Origin: Notospermus geniculatus
Taxonomy: Eukaryota > Nemertea > Pilidiophora > Heteronemertea > Lineidae
Reading direction: 5' to 3'
DNA: 64,000 nucleotides
Assembly: GCA_002633025.1 (NCBI GenBank)
Contig: NMRB01001070.1
Coordinates: 138,012-202,011 of the forward strand
Below the pieces are notes generated by a model, which worked only from the letters and a program-made list of their open reading frames with translations, was not told the DNA's origin and did not search any database. The translations under genes were made by a program, and so were the position numbers. Shown here one piece after another: positions 20,820-32,129 of this stretch (positions are counted from its first letter, which is position 1; the number at the start of each line of letters is the position of its first letter).

Positions 20820-21030
20820 ATTGTCGGATGCAAAACTGACGCCAAATCCTGACCGAGTCAGAGGATACCAGGTTGGCCTTTTTCAACTCTGGAACGACAT
20901 GTAACCTTTTTTGAAAGGCAGATGTTTTTTCCAATGAAGAGGTATTCGGGATGCAAAACGTGGCGTCAAATACTATTGGAGTGGATACACAGGTTGGCCA
21001 TCTTCAATTCTGAAACGCCCCAGTGTCTTT
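20820..21030. repeat. Imperfect tandem duplication upstream of the GPCR
   Basis: TGCAAAAC, GACGCCAAAT / GGCGTCAAAT, ACCAGGTTGGCC / ACACAGGTTGGCC and TTCAACTCTGGAACG / TTCAATTCTGAAACG occur twice in the same order about 120 bp apart. The position is that of the 5' region of the GPCR transcript. Confidence 0.65.
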
Positions 21031-21269
21031 TGTGGTACTTCGACGCAAGCTGTAGAATTGTTTAACGGTGATTCGGACAAGAAGTGCGACGGTCCTAGGC
21101 TGCGGAGTCGACGCTCGTAAGCTCAGGTCCTCAAAATCCGTCGTGTTGCACGATTTCATTTGATGACGCAAGCGGTAGAGAAGGTTCACGATGCTTCGTA
21201 TAACAAGCTTCCCTGCTAGCTGCTCTCCTTTCGACCAGGCGTGGGTTTGGGTATAATGCAGCTCAAAAT

Positions 21270-21766
21270 AGATTCCCAACAAAGATGGTTGTCTAGAGGC
21301 CTGTCTACACCATCAACATTTTCACAACATTTCTGCAATAAAACATTTTGAAAACTGTTTTGGAGATGTTGCGGATTGTTTTGGGGTTGGTCTGCACTCG
21401 GCAACTACCAAAAACATGTTTTCAAATTGTTTTGCAGAAGTTGCAGGTCCAGTCCACACTGTGCAACAAACCGAAACCAACGGTGTTTTGGAAATGTTGC
21501 AGCTGGATGTTTTTGAAATGTTGATGGTGTAGACAGGCATACAGTCCTCCGTCATATGACGTCGGAGCTCATACCCTTCAATGGCCGCTGGCAGGCTAAG
21601 CTGGTCAAGCGGGCCATGGGCACAAAAGTTTAGGTAAAATAATTGTCTGAGAGGATGCGTTTGGTAGTGTTATATCATGCTTGGACAATGAATGGCCACG
21701 ACGTCATGTGGGAGAACTAGTACATCTATGCCAACATCTTTATTGGAAAGGTCTACAGGGAAGGTT
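21270..21766. mobile_element. MITE family B with a nested palindrome
   Basis: Ends CCCAACAAAGATGGTTGTC and ATCTTTATTGGAAAGGTCT are inverted. The interior at 21560-21740 matches family B (GCGGGCCATGGGCACAAAAG, TCATGCTTGGACAATGAAT). A second palindrome fills 21296-21540. Confidence 0.78.
21296..21540. mobile_element. Nested palindrome, ATCAACATTT arms
   Basis: Left arm AGGCCTGTCTACACCATCAA, right arm its near complement. The interior has repeated AACATGTTTT / TTGTTTTG phrases (ACATTTCTGCAATAAAACAT). The end design closely parallels the unrelated-sequence element at 60443-60690. Confidence 0.75.
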
Positions 21767-22538
21767 CTCTGCAGAACTGCTTACCTCTGTTGCTGTTTCA
21801 GCCCAAGGATTGCCTCAAAATATTTCCGATTCGTAACGCACCCTGCTGATATCGGGCTGCCCAGGACATATCGACTTCCCGCTTTCGTTCTCGATGGCAC
21901 TGGACAGGAGCGTTTTTACGAACGTTTATCGGATTGAAGCAATTCTCGCTCTGCCCAGAGGGTCTCAACGGTATTCCTCACGTGAGGCGCCAGGGCTTTG
22001 TTCTTAAGGAAGGCGGGGTATCGACACAATTCGTCAGGAACTCGACCCAGTGAGACACGTCGATTGCACACATGTGTCCAATACAAAAGATGTAACCAGC
22101 TTTCAGCTGTTCTGCGACAAACCCCTCTCGGCCTCCACCGGGCACTTCCGCTCTTCTTTCGTGAATAAAGATGTTGGCGAATTCCAGCAGGGTACTGACA
22201 CACCTGGTCAACCTTTCTAATAGGAGAAAATCTCATGTGATATCGAGCAGGGACCCGTTGACCTAATCACTAATTCTCGACGAGAGGAATGACTACTTAG
22301 TACGTTTCGTCAACTTGGCTCAAACGAGTTGAGGTACTTGAGCACCTGGTCAGCAGCTCGAGGTGAGAAACTAAGTGAACAAGTCCGGACGCAGAGCGAG
22401 TTTAGTCGTAGAGGAAGTCGGACATACAGACCAAACCTGCCGCTGAATTGGACTATACGTTGTTCCTGGACTTTTGCTGACAACTGGAAAGGAAAACCAC
22501 TCTGTGGTCCTTGGTTGTTAGCTGTGGCCCTACTCAAG
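21767..22538. other. Unassigned, no gene seen
   Basis: Frames on both strands are short and unrecognised. No repeat pair was found. Confidence 0.4.
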
Positions 22539-22882
22539 CCAGCCGCACACTAGGCGATATCGCAAGCGATCAGGGGTGGTCGCATAGAAACGTCGCTAGC
22601 GCTAGCGGAGCCCATCTGCCGATATACTGCTGTACATTTTTCCATGCATTTTAACACCGATAGGCTGTCGAAGCACTAGCGGAGTTTCTAAGCGGCTACC
22701 CCTGCTCGCCACCGAGTAAAGTCGGCTGTTGACGCTGGACAGCGATGCGTGGAATCTTCTCGCCAGCGATGCTCGCCCAATGTCAAACAATACCAAAGCC
22801 GATGTCGCCTAGTCTGCGGTGGCTGTCGAGAAGATCGGTGGTGAGTTAGATCACTTGTGATATCGCCTGGTGTGCTGCTGGC
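22539..22882. mobile_element. MITE family A copy
   Basis: Ends CCGCACACTAGGCGATATCG and CGATATCGCC-type complement ending GGTGTGCTGCTGG. The interior matches 15070-15200 (GACAGCGATGCGTGGAATC, CAAACAATACCAAAGCC). Confidence 0.82.
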
Positions 22883-23000
22883 TTTAGCTGTTAGCTGTCG
22901 TCCATAGCTGTTAGCTGTGGTCCATAGCTGTTAGCGATATGGTCCTTAGCTGTTAGCTGTAGTCCATAGCTGCTAGCTGTGGTCCTTAGCCGTTAGATGG
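22883..23000. repeat. Minisatellite of TTAGCTGTNGTCC units
   Basis: About six units of AGCTGTTAGCTGTGGTCCAT with small changes. It abuts the right end of the family A copy. Confidence 0.85.
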
Positions 23001-23546
23001 TTCTGCGCTCTTTGCTGGACGTTGGTTTCGAGGAATTCAAACAAGACATCGAGAATGGCAGAAGACTTTGCCAGTACCGCAACGCCGAATTCAGGACATG
23101 CTAGAAACGGATCCTCTCCGTGGCTGTGAACCGATGAAGCCACATAGTCCTATTTGTAGTACAGTATGAAAACCACAAAAGAAGAAAGCCTCAAGCCCAG
23201 TGATACCTCAACCTGATGTAAACTCGTCACTTGCTAGATCACACCACACCGACCTCGGGTTTTTTTTTGCGTTGACTCCATTTACATGTAATCTTATCGC
23301 CTAATGACGTGAATATTATCAGCATAATTACTGAAACTAAATGCTAGGTGTTGGAAACGAATCATTAAAAAAACCATGGGCGTTGACCGCATTTGCAGTA
23401 CATGTATTTTTTATTATTTTTTCTCTTCGGTGACAAGTTCTCTGGCAGCTTGTACACCAACTTGACAATCTGCTTCTAACGTTCAGCTTACCAAAGGTTT
23501 TTGTGTTGGGAACTTCTAAAGGAGCCTCTCCATGGGCGTTTCCTAT
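23001..23546. other. Unassigned, no gene seen
   Basis: No recognised exon or repeat. Confidence 0.4.
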
Positions 23547-24090
23547 AGACCTTTCCAATAAAGATGGTGGCCTACTAGTTCTCCCACATGACGTATTGGC
23601 CATTCATTGTCCAAGCATGATATAACACTACCAAACACATCCTCTCAGACAATTATGTTACCTAAACTTTTGTGCCCATGGCCCGCTTGACCAGCTTAGC
23701 GTGCCGGCGGCCACTGAATGGTATTAAGCTTCTGGCGTCACATGGTGAGAACTGTTAAGGTCCGTTTATACAGAGCGCGACAGCGACAGCGACACCGACC
23801 GCGACAGCCGCTGTGTATAAACGAAAACGTCGCGGTCTCCTAGAAATATGCCCAGGACGCATTGGAGTTCACACTACAAAAAAAATTGTCGCGCGACATT
23901 TTCAAAAAATCGCTCTGGAGGCAATCTCTGCGGCATGTCGCGCGACCACAATTTTGGTCGCGGTCGCGTTGTGTATAAACGTTCCCATTTATTTTACAAT
24001 TGATCAATCCGATGCGGCTGTCGCGGTCGCAGTCGGGGTCGCGCTCTGTATAAACGGACCTTTAGACAGCCATCTTTGTTGGAAAGGTCT
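23547..24090. mobile_element. MITE family B with a nested hairpin
   Basis: Inverted ends AGACCTTTCCAATAAAGATG and CATCTTTGTTGGAAAGGTCT. Without the nested hairpin (23758-24061) it corresponds to the 236-bp copy at 29245-29480. Confidence 0.85.
23758..24061. mobile_element. Nested hairpin element, TTA target duplication
   Basis: Starts AGGTCCGTTTATACAGAGCG and ends with its complement; TTA at 23755-23757 and 24062-24064. The interior is rich in CGCGAC/GTCGCG words, giving a very strong hairpin. TWA duplication suggests PIF/Harbinger mobilisation. Confidence 0.85.
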
Positions 24091-24111
24091 ATACACAAAT
24101 GGGGACCCTAG

Positions 24112-24262
24112 CCCACTGCCTCAATAGGTGTCACTAGTGGTTAAAACTATTGAAATGAAACTGACATCCCGGTCCTGAATAATTTCCCGCACAAAAGGCG
24201 TCCATTGTATAGGACCTGGTTTCGGTGTGCTGCCCTCTATCGTAGCTAGGATCCCCATTGGC
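24112..24262. repeat. Inverted copy of the repeat at 19330-19480
   Basis: CCTCAATAGGTGTCACTAGT, GTCCATTGTATAGGACCT and CTGCCCTCTATCGTAGCTA match the complement of the earlier copy. Confidence 0.75.
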
Positions 24263-24708
24263 TGTATGAACAACTCGGCCATTGGCCAGTAGGTGGTGTA
24301 ATTAGTCTCAGCATAAGTCATAAGAAAATGCAAGTGATTTGCAAAAATTCTATAAAATAACCCGAAAACCTCGGCCAAGCCTTGTTTCCCGTATCGAGTA
24401 TGCTTGTAAGCCAAGCCCAACCCTTTCTTTCAAATGAGAAGAGTTAAGAAATTTGCATGCGTAGGTTAGTATCGTCCGTGGCACTACAGGCAACTTGTAA
24501 CGCCCAACCGCAGCACCCTCCCCAACTCCACGCCTTCTCCGAACTCGAGTCAAAAGGCTCGAGTTGATACCACCGGCAGGCTATGATTTTGCCCTCAATC
24601 TCGCCTCGTAATTATTGAGGACATCAATACATTTACACTTCCTTGTAAAATATCGCATATCACACGACTGGCGCCGTGGTCCTCCATTATTTTCGGTCAA
24701 AGCTACAC
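24263..24708. other. Unassigned, no gene seen
   Basis: No recognised exon, RNA or repeat. Confidence 0.4.
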
Positions 24709-25142
24709 TTCATTCCACATCCGATTGGCGCGAGGTTTTCAGCCGATACCGCCGCAACAGCTTGGTGAAATTTGACATACCATACATCAAGTGACTTGTC
24801 TTTCTTGTCGGTATCTTTCTGCTATCTTCATTTTTCGTGTAAGGTCGGCATAACGGATCCCTTTCTTAAAACCCATTTCATTTCGTCATGGTGTTCAGTG
24901 CAGTTTACACGTGCGCGATGCATTGCGTCATTTCAAAATGGTCGCCAATCCGGCCGTAAACACGAACTGTGATTGGTGAAAGAACTTCTTTTATGTCAAG
25001 TTTTTGGGGGAAATGACAGCGATGATGCCTGTAGCGGCAAAAAAGACAAATCGATTGATGTATGGTATGTGAAATTTAACCCAGCCGTTGTGGAGATATC
25101 GGCCGTAAACCTCGCACCAAGTGGATGTGGAATGAAGTGTAG
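24709..25142. mobile_element. MITE family E, solitary copy
   Basis: ACTTCATTCCACATCCG at the left and its complement at the right. The interior matches the three tandem copies at 11570-13566 but in the opposite orientation. Confidence 0.85.
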
Positions 25143-25537
25143 TGCAATGACTTGTTTCTATGATCGTATAAGTCTGGCAGACGTCAGAAACCATGTTGAC
25201 CAAATTGTCTCAGATTGGTTCAAGAGACCAGAAGGTTTTGCTAATTGACAGCTGGAGAACTTCTCAGGCGGATGTGGTCCTAATTGAGGGGAGTAATGGC
25301 GTTAATAGCCTCGGTCGGGTCAACGATTTTGCAAAGGGTTCGCAATCCGTCAACATCTGGCCAGAACAAGGGACAAGGAGGTAGAATTAATGGCAAAGAT
25401 CGCGTGAGTTATTCCCGGGGTTATCACGAGGACTTAATTTTCTTCTCCAACACAGATTCCTCTGCTTGAAAGGTTGTCGTCACGTAAACAATGGGTTGTA
25501 TCAAAGTTGTGGAATTGATTCCGGAACGAAGAGCTAC
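25143..25537. other. Unassigned, no gene seen
   Basis: No recognised exon or repeat. Confidence 0.4.
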
Positions 25538-25541
25538 TTAA

Positions 25542-25727
25542 AGGAGCACGGTATTTGATCTCTGATGCGTTATTTGACTGCCGACGTAGAGGGGCCACCT
25601 AGCGGCAGCAAATCGCACAACAAAAATGCATTACAAAATGTACGTAGTAAATCGGGTCAATTCGCCGACAACGTAATTAGTCCCTGGGTTGGAGAGTGTC
25701 GAGAAAAAGTGGCAATACCGTGGTCCT
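25542..25727. mobile_element. MITE family C, joined to a D copy
   Basis: TTAA at 25538-25541 and 25728-25731. Ends AGGAGCACGGTATTTGATC and ACCGTGGTCCT. The right TTAA is shared with the neighbouring family D copy. Confidence 0.83.
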
Positions 25728-25731
25728 TTAA

Positions 25732-25984
25732 AGGGCCACAATATTGCCACTTTTTGTCGACAGATGGCGCCACTGGCCGTGATTCCATCATTCTCCAATA
25801 CCACCTTTCACCCCAGTGTTGGAGAATGTATGATTACAATACAATGCATACGTGGATACCCCAGGAACTGGAGTTACTCTACATGGGGCGAGAATGAGAA
25901 GTGGTAGTTTAACAACATTGTCAATAGAGGTCTCCTTAACGCGGGTATGTTTAGCGCAGGATAGGGAAGGAATACAATTCCCCT
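25732..25984. mobile_element. MITE family D, joined to a C copy
   Basis: TTAA at 25728-25731 and 25985-25988. AGGGCCACAATATTGCCAC starts it. AATAGAGGTCTCC and AGCGCAGGATAGGGAAGGAA identify the family. Confidence 0.83.
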
Positions 25985-26377
25985 TTAAGTTCCAAATGCC
26001 AAACCACCAACGAAATGCACGTAATGGTAAATAATTGCAGCTTCTACGGTTTTTAGTTAAATGCAAACTAGAATTGTTACATCAGGTGCAATATAAAATC
26101 ACTGTAATTTTCGTTCCAGTTCCGCATATCTCCGATCCGTGGTTTAGAACCAACAGAAATTACGTTTTATGCCATGCTTTTACGGCGCAGTAATGCTCCA
26201 TAACGTGTGCAATTTAGCGATGCCGTATAATCATTCTAGCAAAGAGCCCCGGGTTGATGACACTTATATTTTTTTATACATCGCTAAGTGCAGATTTTAA
26301 GATTTGTTTCAGAGAATGCAAAAAATATTTTGCTTCTCACAAACGTCTAGTCACTCTAACATGTCCCCAGCATTTAA

Positions 26378-26556
26378 AGGGAACCTATACTCAGCTAGCT
26401 GGTAGGCTCTTATCAGTATGGTCACTTCATCACAGGTGGCGCTGGCAACTGTCATGACGTGGCAGTTTTGACGTCATTGACGGCCATTTAACGGCAAACA
26501 TGGCCGATTCTTTGCAGTCACGTGACCGTTGTGACGTCAGTGAAGAACCTCTATTG
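26378..26556. repeat. Fragments of MITE K and MITE F joined
   Basis: Starts after TTAA (26374-26377) with AGGGAACCTATACTCAGC and a K-type block ATCACAGGTGGCGCTGGCAA. Then half of family F follows (TTTGACGTCATTGACGGCC, TGACGTCAGTGAAGAACCTC). Confidence 0.7.
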
Positions 26557-27016
26557 CGCTAGAATTATTGACGTCACAAACTAACGGTATGAATTTGAAA
26601 GGGCTGAAGGTAAATAAGTGTGAGGTCATTGACGTTTCCGTTCGTGTTACACGATCTAAAGCTATCTAATTTCCTCCTTGACGCTCAGGTCTGGCAGTGT
26701 ATTCAAACTCAACACGTTTGAAAACAGTATATGGTATCTTTGCGTTATGATGTCTACTGCAGTGAAATGTACGTAGGCAGTAAACGGCCTGGCCATAATG
26801 AGATGTAATAGAAATCTTCTTTGTAATCGTCACGTACACATTGAAGACGTTCTAATGACAAAATATGATTCTATTGTGTGAAATATAAAAGATTATTCGT
26901 GGTTTTGCATTTTTCACGATTTTCATTAAAATTAAAGTTGATGGCACGCATACGGAAATCTCAGTACTAGGGAGGCTAAAATTTCGCCACTTCTTCTGAT
27001 TTAAGTACGGGAGCCC
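26557..27016. other. Unassigned, no gene seen
   Basis: No recognised exon, RNA or repeat. Confidence 0.4.
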
Positions 27017-27300
27017 CGACGAAATCGCCCCCTGAGAGCCGCCATCTTGGATTCCAATATGGCCGCCATTGGAGCCCTACGAAATCGCCCGCGGCCTGAG
27101 AGCCGTCATCTTGAATTCCATATGGCCGCCATTGCAGCCGGAAGAAATCGCCCCTGGGAGCCACCATCTTGGATTCCAATATGGTCGCCATTGGAGCCCG
27201 ACGAAATCGCCTCTGGGAGCCGCCATCTTGGATTCCAATATGGTCGCCATTGGAGCCCGACGAAATCGCCCCTGAGGGCCGCCATCTTGAATTCCATTTT
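27017..27300. repeat. Minisatellite, about 60-bp unit, 5 copies
   Basis: Units read GACGAAATCGCCCCTGAGAG, CCGCCATCTTGGATTCCAAT, ATGGCCGCCATTGGAGCCC. Every unit carries two AAGATGGCGGC-like (YY1-type) words in opposite orientations. Confidence 0.9.
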
Positions 27301-27897
27301 TGACATCTTTTTCCCCATATCCTGCATTCCAAAATCGATATCGAAATCATCACTTCGAAGCTGATGTGTGCTACCGATGTGTGCTACTTCGTCGGTATCG
27401 GCCTTTTGTCCGCGACACGGCTCACGACACGGACGCGATTTCCTACCGTGCATGCATGAATTCTCCGTGTTCTCTCAGCTTCCCACTCTATTCCCTACTC
27501 TTTCATGTTATGAGTCTCGCGCATGCAACGCATCCAGTTAAAAAACAAACGCTTGCAACGCGATATTTCGATATTTTTCTCAGAAACTAGCACGGATTAT
27601 GTTAGAATATGATTGAAATCTTTGACTCATCGCTCTTCGGATTTGGTTCATCGCATTACCTTGCGTTTGAAACGTTCCGCGCCGGCATTTCCACAAGCTC
27701 ATGCCCGTTTGATGTAAAATATATCTGTCATTTCAAAGCGTGACTAAGACAAAGTTATGACTTATTTTCATCTCTCTAAGTGGATGATACCGTTGTCGAC
27801 AAATGGTACAAGCGATGACAATATGACACTAGTAGTCATGATAAACTCTGTGTTCCGTTTCGAATTCGACTCAGTTATACATGTTTATAAAAATCAC
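27301..27897. other. Unassigned, no gene seen
   Basis: No recognised exon, RNA or repeat family. Confidence 0.4.
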
Positions 27898-27901
27898 TTA
27901 A

Positions 27902-28105
27902 AGGAGCACGGTGTTGGATCTCTAATGCGTTACTTGACTGCCGACGTAGAGGGAGCCACCTAGCGGTAGCAACACGAACTACAAAGATGCATTACAAAAT
28001 GTACGTAGTAAATCGGGTCAATTCGCCGACAACGTAGTTTGTCCCTGGGTTGGAGAGTGGCGCGGTGGCGCCGGCTGTCGAGAAAAAGTGGCAATACCGT
28101 GGTCC
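27902..28105. mobile_element. MITE family C, joined to an inverted D copy
   Basis: TTAA at 27898-27901 and 28106-28109. The sequence follows 25542-25727 closely (GGAGCACGGTGTTGGATCTC, CGACGTAGAGGGAGCCACCT). Confidence 0.83.
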
Positions 28106-28109
28106 TTAA

Positions 28110-28375
28110 AGGGACACTGTATTCCTTTCCTATGCTGCATTAAACATACCCACGTTAAGGGAGACCTCTATTGACAATACTGTTAAACTACCGCTTTTCA
28201 ACCTCGCCCCATGTAGAGCAACTCTCGTTCCTAGGGTATCCACGTATGCATTGTACTGTAGTCATACATGTATATTCTCCAACACTGGGGCGAAAGGCAA
28301 AAGTACGGTATTGGAGAATGATGCAATAACCGCCAGTGGCGCCGGCTGTCGATACAAATTGGTAATCGTGGCCCT
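28110..28375. mobile_element. MITE family D, inverted, joined to C
   Basis: Shares TTAA at 28106-28109 with the C copy; the outer target site is decayed (TTGA). Orientation is opposite to the D copy at 25732-25984. Confidence 0.8.
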
Positions 28376-29244
28376 TTGAGAGCGTTTTGTCTTCTCAAAT
28401 TCTGTTGACGTTTTCATTTCTTGATGAGACGAGATGACGTCATGGGGGAATACCCCAACATTGATGACGTAGTACGCAAAGAGTGTTCCGCCTCTTCCCG
28501 CCTTCTGTGTCGTTACTGTTCTCGAGATCAACCTTATTACGAACCTCTCTGTCAAAATGGATTTTCCTCTCGTGCTCAACGTTCATCTGTCTCCATACAT
28601 AAGGTGACTGACACTAATTCTGTGTCACTTTCCACACAATAATTCACCCGCAGACGGCAATAATTTTTCATAACGAGGCTATAAGGAAGGTCAATCATCA
28701 TCCATGGCGCCGCTTACATCAATCGAAACAAGAAAAATATTCCATCTTGTCACATTTATATGATATTTCCTGTAATATTTTCATAATTGTAAGTAATATT
28801 TTAAAATAAATCATGAAAAGTTCGTATATTTTCTGCCCATATCATTATTTTCTGAAATATACCGGAAGTGAGGCAGTGTAATTTCTATTGACGCAAGCGA
28901 CGCAAATAGAAACATGGCGGTCATTGAGTTCTTTCGGCTCAGTTCGCTGATTGAGGAGAGTGCGCGTTTATTTAACTTGTAATGGTCGAATGTCAGAAGG
29001 CCATTTATTTTCTTCCGTTGTTGGGCTAAATTGAGCATATCGGCAGAATGGCAAGAGAGGAAAGGACATCGGACTGTGAGAAAATAGAGAGTTTCAGTTA
29101 CGCAAATTTATATGGATACGTAAGTGTATCGACGGCCTGTATATGGGTATTCAGAAGGTACACGCCCCACCCGGCATATAAAAAGTGCGAACTGCCTGTA
29201 GAGGTATAATTTGCAAATTTCACGTTCTCTAATATTCATTAATT
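28376..29244. other. Unassigned, no gene seen
   Basis: About 870 bp without recognised coding sequence. AATATT and ATATT phrases near 28740-28810 look like simple AT-rich DNA. Confidence 0.4.
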
Positions 29245-29480
29245 TACCTTTCCAACAAAGATGGCGGCCTACTAGTTCTCCCACATGACGTCGTGGCCAT
29301 TCATTGTCCAAGCATGATATAACACTACCAAACGCATCCTCTCAGACAATTATTTTACCTAAACTTTTGTGCCCATGGATCGCTTGACCTGTTTATTAGC
29401 GTGCCAGCGGCCATTGAATGGTATTAAGCTTCTGACGTCATATGGTGAGAACTAGACCGCCATCTTTGTTGGAAAGATCT
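29245..29480. mobile_element. MITE family B, most complete copy (236 bp)
   Basis: Ends CCTTTCCAACAAAGATGGCG and CCGCCATCTTTGTTGGAAAG. The middle contains CATGACGTCGTGGCCATTCA and TTCTGACGTCATATGGTGAG. It is uninterrupted and serves as reference for the family. Confidence 0.87.
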
Positions 29481-30105
29481 GTACACATCGTAATTTTCAG
29501 ACAACTAAATCCCCGAAAGACTTTATAGCCTTTCAATGAATTGGGAGGTTTTTATTGCGGGGGTGGGGTGGGGCGAGGGCTAAGCGTCAGAGACATCTTA
29601 CCAATGCTGATCTACGAAATGTTATTTTCAAGCAATCGGTTGCCCCCGAACAACTTACCCAAAGTTCATCAACACTGACGTGCCCATACCTTATCTCTCC
29701 CAACGCACGTCTCACCCGGCCCCGTGGGAAACGGTTCCAATCGGTATTGACTCAAACAACTAAGATAAGTTTCATCGCTTGCGTGTGAGCAATGTTGGCA
29801 AATTGAGCTGCTCTTGTTGTCTCAGTCTGGCGAAATGGGCACGATTCGTGGTGGCGATCCGAACTCCATTCAGCGACGTGAACTGCCGTCCTAGGGGACG
29901 GAGACTGACTGACCACTCACCGCTGGAAAAGCTCATTTCACGGCCTGACGATCGTGGGGGCGAATAACTATATTGACCGGGTCGCTGATAGACTGGGTAC
30001 ATATTGGCATGATTTGGATGGCTGCGCGCGGCTTCCCCAGAATTCGTTCACCTGAGCTAACAGAAAACATTTCCCTTACTAAATTCCATCATTGGCCTGC
30101 ATTAA
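29481..30105. other. Unassigned, no gene seen
   Basis: No recognised exon, RNA or repeat. Confidence 0.4.
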
Positions 30106-30368
30106 AGGGCCACGATATTGCCACTTTTTGTCGACAGGCGGCGCCACCGGCGGTGATTGCATCATTCTCCAATAGCGTAGTTTTGCCTTTCGTCACAGTG
30201 TTGGAGAATGTACATGTATGGTTACAAAATGCATACGTGGATAGCCTGGAAACGAGACTTACTCTACATGGGCGGGGTTGATAGGCGGTAGTTTAACAAC
30301 ATTGTCAATAGAGGTCTCCCTTTACGCGGTTTGTTGAGCGCAGGATAGGGAAGGAATACAGTGGCCCT
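30106..30368. mobile_element. MITE family D, complete copy
   Basis: TTAA at 30102-30105 and 30369-30372. Begins AGGGCCACGATATTGCCAC and ends GAATACAGTGGCCCT. The right TTAA also borders a family K piece, a third case of elements abutting at one TTAA. Confidence 0.85.
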
Positions 30369-30372
30369 TTAA

Positions 30373-30511
30373 GTGTCAAATTCTGTTTTTGCTGGAAAGG
30401 TCAAAATGTCAACATTTTGGGCCCAAATTATCGTTTCTCAGTTGCTGGCGCCACCTGTGGTGTACTTGCTGTACTAGCAGTAGCCAATTTCAAGCTGCCA
30501 CTACGGTCCCT
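30373..30511. repeat. MITE family K-like piece between TTAA sites
   Basis: Lies between TTAA 30369-30372 and 30512-30515. Contains CAGTTGCTGGCGCCACCTGT, which matches the K copy at 56265-56469. Confidence 0.65.
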
Positions 30512-30828
30512 TTAAAATCCAGACCAGGACTTCCAAGTAAAGTTCAAGTGAACCATCTTCGTTCAAGCCCTCCGGGGAAAAATATTATTGGCAGCAGTGC
30601 ACTTTTAGTTCCCCTGCAAAATATTTCTTGCCGAAGAAGGCGTTCCATGTGGCTTATTTCTATAATTGTGACATCAGTATTGGCTGGTAATGTAACTAAC
30701 GCAGTCCGCACCATGCAAGAAGACCCAAGGCAAAATAAGAAATTACGGGCAATCGTGCCTAATTTTCCAAGCAAACATAAAACACGCCATTTTCTTGTCG
30801 GCAGACGACAGCAGCAGAGAAATCCTAC

Positions 30829-31050
30829 CGATATCGCTTCCGGCGGTTGTCGAATTCAGGCGTCGTCTGTAGGATTTCTCTTTCTTTCCAAAATGGCGGA
30901 CGCGATGTCCCGAATTTCTATCAAATTTGGCCAAATATCTACCCATATCGCTTCGGGCTGTTCTCGAATTCAAGCGCTGTCTGCAGAATTTCCCTTTCTT
31001 TCCAAAATGGCGGACGCGATGTCCAGAATATCTATCAAATTTGCTGAGTA
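30829..31050. repeat. Tandem duplication, about 115-bp unit
   Basis: CATATCGCTTC, GAATTCA, CTTTCTTTCCAAAATGGCGG, ACGCGATGTCC and TCTATCAAATTTG occur twice in order. The second copy differs at about 15 positions. An open frame across both copies is a product of the duplication. Confidence 0.8.
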
Positions 31051-31526
31051 ATGGTACACGGCGGAGTTAATGAGACACCGACGGGTTGTGTACGTGTTTT
31101 TTCCTTCGTCTTTTGCCTTTGATGTCGGCTCGTTAGGGAGGAAAGTTACGGGTTCTCGGTGTTTTTTTTCGGAAGCGTGGCCAGTTTGGCTTCGATACCC
31201 AAGTCGTCACGTATATCAACCGTGTTGTTTACTAAGCATCACTGATCATGAAGGAAGATTAGCAAATCACGAGTCAAACGAGGAAAAAAATCGTCTGTTG
31301 ACGGAGCCTACTCTTGTGTGGTGGTGGCGGTGAAGGAAAAACAGTCCGACCTCCGCTGGGGATGAATTTACTGTGTCGTAGTGTCGAGATGTTGAGCCTT
31401 GCGGTCTGCGTACACTTGCGGATTTTTTTCCAAATCTTTTCTATCTTTTCTAGCTTGACAAGGTTGTCTCGTGTGTAGCCTACAGTGGAAAGGAGTTTAT
31501 TTCGATGCTGAGGCCAGCACTGACCA
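31051..31526. other. Unassigned, no gene seen
   Basis: No recognised exon, RNA or repeat. Confidence 0.4.
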
Positions 31527-31670
31527 CACCTGGCGATATCGCAAGCAAGCTGGGCCCATTCATAAATCCTTGTTAGTTGGTTGCCTAACAAGGTTTTATG
31601 AATATGGGCCCTGATCGCCACCGATCTTCTTGCCAGCCACCGCAGACCAGGCGAGATCGACTTTGGTAGT
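31527..31670. repeat. MITE family A fragment with a 60-bp hairpin
   Basis: ACCTGGCGATATCGCAAGC and TTCTTGCCAGCCACCGCAGA match family A. A perfect hairpin (31552-31611; arms GGGCCCATTCATAAA, CCTTGTTAG) is inserted in it. Confidence 0.75.
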
Positions 31671-32129
31671 AGCTGTGGTTACACTACATAGAAATCCCCG
31701 GGCTTTTTGAGCCCGTGTCAAGCCCGGGCCTGAAAAAAACCCGCCTGAGACCCGGCGAGCGTCTACACTACTAAAATCTAGCTGAACTTAATTGCTACGC
31801 CCGGCGATAGGGTCGCTACTGGCACGCACTCTTCACGAAGAGGAGGCGCTAAATTGGAGTGCTGGCTTTTTACCGCGCATGCCCACAAGACACGCCGCCT
31901 CTCGCGGTGTTCAAGAACTAGACAAAGCCCGGGTCTATTGCGTCTACACTACTTAAAAAACCCGCAGGAGACGCGGGTCTAAATTAAGCCCTCCAAAAAC
32001 CCTTCGAAATCGGAGGGTTCAAAAAGCCCGGACTTTTCATCCCCGGGTCTATTAGACCCGCGCTTTTAACAGGTGTAAACAGAAAAAGTCCGGGTGAGAC
32101 GCGGGTTTTTATGTAGTGTAAACAGGGCT
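31671..32129. mobile_element. Palindromic element made of CCCGGGCTTT words
   Basis: Ends AGCTGTGGTTACACTACATA and complement of AGCCCTGTTTACACTACATA. The interior contains repeated inverted AAGCCCGGG, GACCCGGC and GCGGGTT blocks, which can fold in several alternative ways. Inserted in the family A remnant. One base (32130) is undetermined. Confidence 0.75.

Noticed and set aside
30647-30680. ATG followed by MWLISIIVTSVLAG and a GTAATG donor in phase 1, as a CRHBP first exon
   Set aside because: It would splice in frame directly to 50902, but it is 20 kb away, the donor is weak, and 49055-49106 gives a better match to the region before the first cysteine.
30389-31051. 220-codon open frame
   Set aside because: It runs through a MITE K-like piece and a tandem duplication; the repeated C-terminal part only reflects the duplication.
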